Both the position numbers and the translations under genes were made by a program. From JAAEQG01 sp023133475 (lineage in GTDB: Bacteria; Planctomycetota; Phycisphaerae; UBA1845), in NCBI GenBank assembly GCA_030631415.1, contig DAOVLE010000272.1, positions 1 to 5,866 on the forward strand: a DNA stretch of 5,866 nucleotides. Direction: 5' to 3'. The notes under the pieces were generated by a model that worked only from the letters and a program-made list of their open reading frames with translations, ran no database searches and was not told the DNA's origin. Shown here in pieces: positions 1 to 5,849 of this stretch. Within the stretch, counting starts at the first letter, position 1; each line of letters begins with the position of its first letter.

Positions 1-1
1 C

Positions 2-55
2 GGTGGCCGGGTCATCCCCGAACAGCGGTGCGGCGCCGAGATCGAGTGGTGTGCG
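2..55 (-). other. In-frame continuation of the beta-helix gene past its stop codon
   Basis: Reading on past the TAA at 58-56 in the same frame gives 18 open codons to the window edge: RTPLDLGAAPLFGDDPAT. Together with the last coded residues (DLEGDGNTP) this reproduces the motif that closes module 2, where residues 873-885 read DLAGNGRFFDDPA. A single base change from GAA (Glu) to TAA would explain the stop. So the tail is probably former (or still real) coding sequence of the same gene, cut by a nonsense mutation or a base-calling error. The true C-terminus, including any anchor or sorting signal, lies outside the window. Confidence 0.7.
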
Positions 56-3000
56 TTACGGCGTATTGCCGTCGCCCTCGAGGTCGGCGCTGTCGGCTGG
101 GACGGCGTAGTTGTTTCCGGCGTCGATACAGGGCGATTCGGGCAAGAGTCGCAGATCGTCGTCCATGGTGCCCGCAATCCCGTCTGGCCCGTCGGCGTCG
201 ACAAAAAGAGGATCAACGGAGATGTTGCCCTCACCAGGCCAGCCGCCCTGGACATCTGAATATGTAACAGTGGCACCACTGGAAGAACGCTCGTAAATCT
301 CATCTGGTACGTTGCCCCACAGGATGCAGTTGATCACCGTCGAACTGCTGCGGTAGTTGTACATCCCGCCGCCGTCGTCGTTGGCTGAGTTTCCGCTGAA
401 GGTGCAGTTGGTCACCGTCGGGCTACCCTCCCAGTTGTACATCCCGCCGCCCGCTGAGTAACTTGGTTCAACCTCCTGGCCCGAGGGACCGTCGGCGTTT
501 CCGTCGGTTATTGTAAAACCATCGATGACGGCGGTGGCGTTCGTGCCGCTGCCGGTGACGACGTGGTAACTGTTCTCGCCGTCGCCAAACTCGCCGCTGA
601 GTATGGTCAGGTAGATGGCTGGGTTGCGCTGATCGAGGCTGGTCTCTATGCCGGAAAATCCTCCAAAAAGCCCAATGCCGTTAAGGAGCTGAAAGGTGGA
701 ATAGGGATCACCGGTGCTGCGGTCGGGCGTATAGGTGGCAGCCGCGACCCAAATGTTATTAACCAGGCCACCGGAACCCGCTGCCTCCTCCAGAGCGTCC
801 TGAAGGTCGTCATACGCCGTTGCCCAACTCAGTCCGTCACCACCTGGCGGCGCACCGCCATCGACATAACGCACGACGGGTGGGTCGCACTCGTCGGGGA
901 CGCCGTTGCTGTCGAGATCGACTGAGGTTCCACCGGCAATGTCGCATTCGTCCGGGACACCGTTGTTGTTGCAGTCTGCACTTGTACCTGTGGCGATATC
1001 GTAAGGGTCCGGCATCCCGTTGCCGTTGCAGTCCGGCTCGCAGTCGTCGGGGATGCCGTTGCTGTCGAGATCGACTGAGGTTCCACCGGCAAGGTCGCAC
1101 TCGTCCGGGAAATCGTTGTTGTTGCAGTCTGCACTCGTGCCTGCGGTGATGTCGCAAGGGTCGGGAATCCCGTTGCTGTTGCAGTCCGGGTCGCACTCGT
1201 CGGGGACGCCGTTGCTGTCACAGTCCGAACTGATGCCGGTCGCCAGATCGACGCTGTCGATCTGCATGTTGCCATTGCAGTCTTCCTGGTACTCGTACAC
1301 ACCCATATCGACGATTGCCTCTGCCAGAGGCGGATTACCCGTGTCTTCCGCGGCGGGGTCGTCGAAGAATCGCCCGTTGCCGGCCAGATCGGTCTCCGGC
1401 AGCGACTGCACGCCGGAGGTGTTGGCGTCGATGTCAGCCTCGTTGTCGGCGGCGTCGATGCAGGGTGAACCAGCGCCCAGCCGCACGTCGTCATCTGCGG
1501 TGCCGGGGATATTGTCCGCCCCGTCGGCGTCGATGAACCGTGGGTCTTCAGCGATGTTGCCGATCCCAGCCAGACCACGCCGACCGGTAGTCAGACCCTG
1601 CACACAAGAGTAGTTGACCTCCGAAGCCGCACCGCCAAGTTGGGCGGATTCATCGCAGCCGTCGAGGTCGCGGTTGCCCCATAGGATGCAGTTGGCCAGT
1701 GTCGCATTATTGCCGTGCATGCTGTATATCCCGCCGCTCTGTTGGGATACGTTGCCGACGATGGTGCAGTTGGTGAACGTCGGAAGGCTCAGGCCCGAGT
1801 TGCAAACCGCCCCACCTTTGACTTCAGCCAAGTTGCCGGTGAAAAGCGTGTTGACCACCACCGGGCTGCCGCTCTCGTTGTAGACTGCGCCGCCGTTGAC
1901 ATCCGCCCGGTTGCCGTAAAACGTGCAGTTGATCACCGTCGGGCTGCCGTCTTCGACATACAAGCCGCCGCCACAATCCGCCTGGTTGGCGTGGAAGGTG
2001 CAGTTGGCGATGATCGGATCGGCATCGTGAACGAACATCCCACCACCGGTGGTGCACCGCTCAACTTCCGCGTTGCCGGCGGTGAGGACAAATCCATCGA
2101 GCACTGCCGTCGCATCGACCCCCTCAGCCGTCACGACCCGATAACTGTTGTCGTCCAGGCCTTCAGTGCCGGAATCGTTCTCCTCGAGGTCGCCGCTGAG
2201 AATCGTGGCATGGCTGAGTGGGTTGCGTTCATCCAGCGAAGTCTCGCTACCGGCAAAACCACCGTAGATTGCGATGCCGTTGAGCAGCGCAAAGGCAGCA
2301 GTGCGATCACCATCGGCGGACGGGTGATAAGTTCCCCCAGCCACCCAGATTTCGGTGACCGCGTTGCCGGGGGCGGATGCGATAGCCAGCGCAGCCAGCA
2401 AATCGTTGTAAGCGTCGGTCCAACTTGTGCCGTTGTTGCCTCCAACGGCATCCTTTTGGACATAGAGGATTTCGGCTTCGCACTCGTCTGGTATGTTGTT
2501 TGTGTTGTCGTCGAGGCTGGTGCCGGAGTTGATGTCACACTCGTCGGGCACGCCGTTGGCATTGCAGTCGGCACTGGTTCCCGCGAAGAGGTCGCATTCA
2601 TCCGGGAAACCGTTGGAGTTGCAATCCGCGTCACACTCGTCGGGCACGCCGTTGCCGTCACAGTCCGGGCTCGTGCCGGCTGCAATGTCGCAGGCGTCGG
2701 GCACCTCATTCGAATTGCAGTCGCGGAACAAACCCGTCTCGTCGGCCCCCATGTCGATGCGGCATTGCTGGATGCGGGCGTCGCCCTCGAAGTCAAGCTC
2801 GGGCACCATGGGTGCGTTGTTGTCGCCGGCGTTGATGCAAGGCGACTCAGCCGAGAGGTGCAAGTCGTCGTCCGCGGTGCCGAGGATGTCGTCGGGGCCG
2901 TCAGCATCGACGAACCGGGGGTCGGCGTCGATGTTGCCGGTGCCCTCCAACTCGCCGGTCCAGCCCTGAACACAACTGGAGTCTACCACCAAGGTGCCGC

Positions 3001-4006
3001 CAGCCACATAAATCTGGCCCAGTTCATCGGTTCCGCCGAGGTCGCTATTGCCCCAGAAGATGGAGTTCATGGCTGTCGCATGGCTGGTGAACCCGTCGGC
3101 GAACAGCCCACCGCCGAAGTCGGTTGCGGTGTTGCGGCTGATCGTGCAGTTGGCCAGCGTCATGCTGTCCCAGAAACTGCTGATGGCCCCGCTGGAGAAG
3201 GCAGAGTTCCCGCTGAAGGCGCAGTTGACCAGCGTGGTGTTGCCGCCACTCCATAACCCGCCGCCGTAGCCGTGGACCCCGTTGGCTGTATTGCCGAGAA
3301 ACATGCAATCAGTCAGGACGACGTTGGCCGGCTCGAAGTAGGAATCGGTGTATACACCGCCACCGTTGTTGTCGGCAAAGTTGCCCACGAAGACGCAATT
3401 GGTGATTGTGGGGCTGCCGTCCCGGTTGCATATCCCTCCGCCGTCGTGCCCAGCGGTGTTGCCGATGAACGTGCAGTTGATAATGGTGGGGCTGCCCCGG
3501 AAGATGGCTATCGCCCCGCCGTCCCAGGTGGCGGAGTTGCCCTCGAAGACCATGTCAGCCACCGTCGGGCTGGCTGCGTGGATGAGTATGGCTCCGCCCC
3601 ACGGTTCCCCGTCGAGTGCGGTGGTTTGCCCACCACGAATGGTGAACCCCTCGACGCTGGCTTCGGGCGTCTCGCTGTTACGGAAAACAAAGCCGCCACC
3701 GTTGATGATACAGTTGTCAGGCCCGGCGGCGGAGCGGAGCGTAAGGAGCTTGCCGTCGAAGTCGAGTTCGCCTCCGTAGGTGCCGTCGAGAACCAGCACT
3801 TCGTCGCCATTGGTGCCGGCGTCGATGGCCTGATGAATGCTGTCAAAAGGGGCCTCTTGGGTCCCGGAACCGCCGGGGCTGGCGTCGTCGTCCACGTACC
3901 AGGTAATCTGCCCTTGGGCTGTCGCCACCATCAACAACATCCCGCCGGCCCACGCGATGATGATCCTCATCCCGATCATGCCTAACTTTCCCGTGACGTT
4001 TTGCAT
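56..4006 (-). CDS. Large secreted protein with three right-handed beta-helix (Pmp-like) modules and Asp/Asn/Cys-rich linkers; C-terminus probably cut short
   Basis: The 1316-residue product starts with a Sec signal peptide: hydrophobic segment about residues 14-29 and likely cleavage after A28-T-A30. Three modules follow, at about 34-426, 513-907 and 1044-1316. Each contains beta-helix coils about 25-30 residues long with paired FxxN and GGA/GGG-[ILVM] motifs (for example FEGNSA then GGAI near 154-166) and a recurring Asn-Cys pair. This resembles the chlamydial polymorphic outer membrane protein repeat. Each module closes with a D-P-x-F-[VI]-D-A-D-G ... SPCI[ND]A block, similar to choice-of-anchor Q domains. 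Linkers at 429-510 and 909-1041 carry 13 DxNxNGxPDxCD-type units, probably calcium-binding (like dockerin or thrombospondin type 3 loops). The ATG at 4006 is chosen because GAGAGGG lies 7 bases upstream. No catalytic residues can be assigned; a surface or adhesive structural role is inferred. The TAA falls inside a conserved motif that continues beyond it. Confidence 0.9.
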   Translation of the reverse strand: MQNVTGKLGMIGMRIIIAWAGGMLLMVATAQGQITWYVDDDASPGGSGTQEAPFDSIHQAIDAGTNGDEVLVLDGTYGGELDFDGKLLTLRSAAGPDNCIINGGGFVFRNSETPEASVEGFTIRGGQTTALDGEPWGGAILIHAASPTVADMVFEGNSATWDGGAIAIFRGSPTIINCTFIGNTAGHDGGGICNRDGSPTITNCVFVGNFADNNGGGVYTDSYFEPANVVLTDCMFLGNTANGVHGYGGGLWSGGNTTLVNCAFSGNSAFSSGAISSFWDSMTLANCTISRNTATDFGGGLFADGFTSHATAMNSIFWGNSDLGGTDELGQIYVAGGTLVVDSSCVQGWTGELEGTGNIDADPRFVDADGPDDILGTADDDLHLSAESPCINAGDNNAPMVPELDFEGDARIQQCRIDMGADETGLFRDCNSNEVPDACDIAAGTSPDCDGNGVPDECDADCNSNGFPDECDLFAGTSADCNANGVPDECDINSGTSLDDNTNNIPDECEAEILYVQKDAVGGNNGTSWTDAYNDLLAALAIASAPGNAVTEIWVAGGTYHPSADGDRTAAFALLNGIAIYGGFAGSETSLDERNPLSHATILSGDLEENDSGTEGLDDNSYRVVTAEGVDATAVLDGFVLTAGNAEVERCTTGGGMFVHDADPIIANCTFHANQADCGGGLYVEDGSPTVINCTFYGNRADVNGGAVYNESGSPVVVNTLFTGNLAEVKGGAVCNSGLSLPTFTNCTIVGNVSQQSGGIYSMHGNNATLANCILWGNRDLDGCDESAQLGGAASEVNYSCVQGLTTGRRGLAGIGNIAEDPRFIDADGADNIPGTADDDVRLGAGSPCIDAADNEADIDANTSGVQSLPETDLAGNGRFFDDPAAEDTGNPPLAEAIVDMGVYEYQEDCNGNMQIDSVDLATGISSDCDSNGVPDECDPDCNSNGIPDPCDITAGTSADCNNNDFPDECDLAGGTSVDLDSNGIPDDCEPDCNGNGMPDPYDIATGTSADCNNNGVPDECDIAGGTSVDLDSNGVPDECDPPVVRYVDGGAPPGGDGLSWATAYDDLQDALEEAAGSGGLVNNIWVAAATYTPDRSTGDPYSTFQLLNGIGLFGGFSGIETSLDQRNPAIYLTILSGEFGDGENSYHVVTGSGTNATAVIDGFTITDGNADGPSGQEVEPSYSAGGGMYNWEGSPTVTNCTFSGNSANDDGGGMYNYRSSSTVINCILWGNVPDEIYERSSSGATVTYSDVQGGWPGEGNISVDPLFVDADGPDGIAGTMDDDLRLLPESPCIDAGNNYAVPADSADLEGDGNTP
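881..1282 (-). repeat. Linker 2: eight DxNxNGxPDxCD-type repeats within the beta-helix gene
   Basis: This encodes residues 909-1042 and joins modules 2 and 3. Eight units start at residues 909, 928, 941, 960, 979, 992, 1011 and 1030. The spacing is 19-13-19-19-13-19-19. The long spacing occurs where a six-residue arm such as I-T-A-G-T-S separates two units. The Asp/Asn pattern resembles a calcium-binding loop, and the two Cys per unit could form disulfides in an exported protein; both roles are inferred. The first unit is degenerate (it lacks the P-D-x-C part), and the unit at 992 has Tyr in place of the second Cys. Confidence 0.85.
884..1189 (-). repeat. Two-copy 153-base tandem repeat inside linker 2
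   Basis: Bases 884-1036 and 1037-1189 encode matching 51-residue blocks (991-1041 and 940-990). Both run DCN-x-NG ... TSADCNNN ... GGTSVDLDSNG-[IV]-PD. At DNA level, 902-939 and 1055-1092 are identical over 38 bases at an offset of 153. The copies differ elsewhere by scattered substitutions, so the duplication is not brand new, but it is younger than the basic repeat. It accounts for the three extra units in linker 2 compared with linker 1. Confidence 0.85.
2477..2722 (-). repeat. Linker 1: five DxNxNGxPDxCD-type repeats within the beta-helix gene
   Basis: This encodes residues 429-510 between modules 1 and 2. Units start at residues 429, 448, 461, 480 and 499, spaced 19-13-19-19, the same order as the first five units of linker 2. 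The last unit (499-510) has lost the first Cys. It is probably a rigid, calcium-stabilised spacer between helix modules; that role is inferred from the Asp/Asn loop pattern. Confidence 0.85.
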
Positions 4007-4013
4007 TGCATAT

Positions 4014-4020
4014 CCCTCTC
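4014..4020 (-). promoter_or_regulatory. Ribosome binding site of the beta-helix gene
   Basis: The minus strand reads GAGAGGG, then seven bases, then ATG at 4006. It supports this start over the later in-frame ATGs at codons 10 and 13, which would also shorten the polar start of the signal peptide. Confidence 0.7.
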
Positions 4021-4049
4021 ATAAAGGCGACTATCTTTCAAATCAAAGG

Positions 4050-4066
4050 GGGTATCCGGCTTACCC
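4050..4066 (-). other. Small stem-loop in the leader of the beta-helix gene
   Basis: GGGTA and TACCC can pair (5 base pairs, 7-base loop) about 44 bases upstream of the start codon. The rest of the leader (4067-4135) shows no convincing -35/-10 pair and no riboswitch class that I recognise. The stem-loop could be a weak leader structure or chance. Confidence 0.25.
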
Positions 4067-4135
4067 AGGGAGCTACTAGATTTAGTGGCCTTGGCTCCTA
4101 TGATTGGTAGTTTGACTCACACGTTCGGCGACCTA

Positions 4136-4362
4136 TTTTCAGCCTCCGGAGGAGGCGATGGAATATAGCCCAGGGCGAAGCGCAGCGAGCCCTGGGTAGA
4201 CTGTCCCTCTCGCCCAAAGCCCCCGAAGGGGGCGACGGATTGCCGGGCTCACCGCGAATTCCGTCGCCCCCTCCGGGGGCTTGGGTTGCACGGAATACCA
4301 ACCCAGGGCTCGCTTCGCTTCGCCCTGGGCTATATTCCATCGCCCCCTTTGGGGGCTGAGAA
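4136..4362. repeat. 227-base nested inverted repeat with six internal hairpins
   Basis: The outer arms 4136-4197 and 4301-4362 are reverse complements at 56 of 62 positions, including 40 of 41 between 4157-4197 and 4301-4341. The inner arms 4214-4239 and 4260-4285 match at 24 of 26. Each half also folds on itself. There are 6-base-pair stems with 3-base loops at 4142-4156, 4219-4233, 4266-4280 and 4342-4356. An 8-base-pair stem (CCCAGGGC/GCCCTGGG, 12-base loop) lies at 4169-4196, with its counterpart in the right arm. The repeat starts about 100 bases after the prepilin gene and ends 129 bases before the beta-helix gene. There is no transposase, and no T-run follows it on either strand. It is probably a palindromic intergenic repeat (REP/MITE-like) and could also block transcription or protect RNA ends; function unknown. 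Confidence 0.85.
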
Positions 4363-4397
4363 TGCTTCATTGCGTTCATGAACACCTGTCCTTAGGT

Positions 4398-4440
4398 TCA
4401 CGGCGTTGTATGCCACACCCGCGGGTTGCCAAAGCCGTGA
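4398..4440 (-). terminator. Possible terminator-like stem-loop after the prepilin gene
   Basis: TCACGGC (4398-4404) and GCCGTGA (4434-4440) form a 7-base-pair stem starting 21 bases past the stop codon. The loop holds the perfect palindrome ACCCGCGGGT (4417-4426). No T-run follows on the minus strand, so this is not a classic intrinsic terminator. Its position suggests a 3'-end structure; that role is inferred. Confidence 0.35.
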
Positions 4441-4461
4441 CAACTACTCACTACACCTCGA

Positions 4462-5616
4462 CTACGGCAAACATCGCATCAGTTGAGATTCGCCAGCCGC
4501 AGAATTACGCTTCGACGCGGATTTGTCGGCATAGTAGGGGGTGAGCACAGCCGGGGCAGGCAGTGTGTCGAGTTGCCATCCAGGCCCACGAAAGGTGACG
4601 CAACGGTGACAAGCGTAGTCGTTCATGCTGCCACACGCCGAGGGCGGATAGTTCTGCGGGCCAAGGTTTGGAGCTGGACGGATGGACCCCCTCATTTCCA
4701 CTGTGGCGGCGTGACCGTCGACAAAGGCCACATTGAAGTTGAAATCCAACCCGTGCCAACCCGGAATCGTGTTGAAGTCGCACACGACCCTGTCGGAGTA
4801 ATCGCATTGTCCTTCAATGCTCCAATCGCCCCAAAGATGTGCGAATCGAGAGGGGACTTCCTGGTAGGCAATGGTGTGGGCCGGGGACGGCACGCTTGAG
4901 AGTGGAGTGAGATAAGGCGACTGGCTCTTGATCCGGTCAACATATCCTCCCACGATCCAGAATGTGTTGGCGACATAACTGGTGCCGTAGTGGTCGTAGG
5001 CGGTCCTGCCCTGATACCGGAAGGCCCCTTCATTGCGGTCGGTGTACTCTGAGCCGGCAGTGTACAGGAACCCACCACCGGCGTATCCGGTATCCGCCGG
5101 ACACCGGTAGATGTCCAAATCCAGGTTCGCATCGCTGAGGTAGTTGGCGTAGCCCTGTCCGGGATCGGGACATCCGTGGAACGGGTTGTTGTAGTCCACA
5201 AAACCGCCCTTGTAGATGTAGGGGTTCAAAGGCCGATGGGCAGGGCCACGGTAGGCCGCCGTGCCGAAAATCGATTCGGCCACCTCTCCAGTCCGTGATT
5301 GCCCTTTGCCCGACTTGCCGCCCCACTCGATGGCGCCGCAGGCATGGGGCAACACCTGGGTATTCGGCACCGGGATCATGATTTCGTTGGGGTCATCGGT
5401 GGCGTAGACCAGGCTTACCGCTGCGATCTCCCTCAGATTGGCCAGGCAACCGGCCATCTGGTCTCGACTGCGAGCCAGATTGACCGACGGCACCAGAACC
5501 GTCAACAGCAACCCGAGGACCGAAACAACCACCACCGACTCGATGAAGGTGAAGGCCCTATATTCGACAGCCTCACCGGCAGGCCTTGTTTCTTTCAAGT
5601 GTGAATGGATAGGCAT
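4462..5616 (-). CDS. Prepilin-type (pseudopilin-like) protein with H-X9-DG-type C-terminal motif
   Basis: The 384-residue product has a short polar leader, then RAFTFIESVVVV with the predicted prepilin peptidase cut between A21 and F22. Glu at +5 of the mature protein is conserved. The hydrophobic N-terminal helix spans about 22-45, ending at VPSVNLARSR. The periplasmic part contains C172-P-A-D, common in planctomycete proteins of this class. Late in the chain, WHGLDFNFNVAFVDGHA (287-303) matches the H-X9-DG processing-associated motif, but with 11 residues between His and Asp-Gly. The family is linked to type II secretion/type IV pilus-like machinery, usually in many copies per planctomycete genome; the individual role is unknown. 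The start at 5616 is chosen because GGGAG sits 6 bases upstream and the leader length fits. Longer in-frame starts (5664, 5733) lack such a site and run into a repeat. No pilus or secretion genes flank it here. Confidence 0.88.
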   Translation of the reverse strand: MPIHSHLKETRPAGEAVEYRAFTFIESVVVVSVLGLLLTVLVPSVNLARSRDQMAGCLANLREIAAVSLVYATDDPNEIMIPVPNTQVLPHACGAIEWGGKSGKGQSRTGEVAESIFGTAAYRGPAHRPLNPYIYKGGFVDYNNPFHGCPDPGQGYANYLSDANLDLDIYRCPADTGYAGGGFLYTAGSEYTDRNEGAFRYQGRTAYDHYGTSYVANTFWIVGGYVDRIKSQSPYLTPLSSVPSPAHTIAYQEVPSRFAHLWGDWSIEGQCDYSDRVVCDFNTIPGWHGLDFNFNVAFVDGHAATVEMRGSIRPAPNLGPQNYPPSACGSMNDYACHRCVTFRGPGWQLDTLPAPAVLTPYYADKSASKRNSAAGESQLMRCLP

Positions 5617-5622
5617 GATACA

Positions 5623-5627
5623 CTCCC
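5623..5627 (-). promoter_or_regulatory. Ribosome binding site of the prepilin-type gene
   Basis: The minus strand reads GGGAG, then TGTATC, then ATG at 5616. This decides the start codon: the two upstream in-frame ATGs have no comparable site. Confidence 0.75.
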
Positions 5628-5671
5628 GGCAAAAGGTGTTTCTGTTGTGAAAAAACACTCTCATGGTTTCA

Positions 5672-5819
5672 GTAGGGCGGGTTCTACCCGCCTTCTCGGC
5701 TAATAAATCCAAAGTCCCTGGTCCAAAGTCCAAAGTCCAAGGTCAGAGACCAGCGGGACTTTGGACTCATCCCTGGTTGGTGGGTTCCACCTCGCTCCGC
5801 GAGGTTCCACCCACCCTAC
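5672..5819. repeat. Composite hairpin/heptad intergenic repeat element
   Basis: The element is bounded by an 11-base inverted pair with one mismatch: GTAGGGCGGGT at 5672-5682, and the complement of GTAGGGTGGGT at 5809-5819. Inside are a 7-base-pair stem with a 3-base loop (5676-5692) and six heptads of the form RGTCCAA (5706-5747). A stem pairs 5708-5723 with 5748-5765 (16 base pairs, 2-base bulge). A further two-part hairpin lies at 5779-5815: GGTGGGT/ACCCACC outside, CCTCGC/GCGAGG with a 3-base loop inside. No reading frame of credible composition is present. It resembles dispersed non-coding repeats of planctomycete-like genomes, from memory only. It lies in the region upstream of the prepilin gene. 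Confidence 0.7.
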
Positions 5820-5843
5820 GTCTGCTCACAAGTGACCAGACCC

Positions 5844-5849
5844 ATTATA
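5844..5849 (-). promoter_or_regulatory. Possible -10 box upstream of the prepilin-type gene
   Basis: The minus strand carries a perfect TATAAT. A matching -35 box would fall just outside the window, so this cannot be tested here. If real, the transcript would start near 5837 and have an untranslated leader of about 220 bases containing the repeat element. A hexamer match alone is weak evidence. Confidence 0.2.

Noticed and set aside
829..1578. Other minus-frame open stretches within the large gene, such as the 249-codon Thr/Ala-rich one
   Set aside because: These are low-complexity frame-shifted readings of the repeat linkers and modules, without start signals or domains.
1715..3256. Long plus-strand open frame (513 codons) opposite the beta-helix gene
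   Set aside because: It is the mirror of a GC-rich, repeat-rich coding strand. Its product has no recognisable domain, and the minus-strand frame has a signal peptide, a ribosome site and clear repeats.
4136..4362. Inverted repeat considered as an intrinsic terminator or an insertion sequence
   Set aside because: No T-run follows the hairpins on either strand and there is no transposase frame inside. It could still hinder transcription, but a plain terminator call is not supported.
4098..4385. Minus-strand open frame of 95 codons across the gap
   Set aside because: It lies almost wholly within the inverted repeat. Its translation mirrors the palindrome (SPGRSEASPG and related strings) and it has no ribosome binding site.
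5617..5733. Longer N-terminus for the prepilin-type protein starting at 5664 or 5733
   Set aside because: It would put about 60 residues ahead of the cleavage site, the upstream part is translated repeat DNA, and only the 5616 start has a good ribosome binding site.
5706..5747. Heptad array considered as a CRISPR-like array
   Set aside because: The units are 7 bases long with no spacers, and no cas genes are present.
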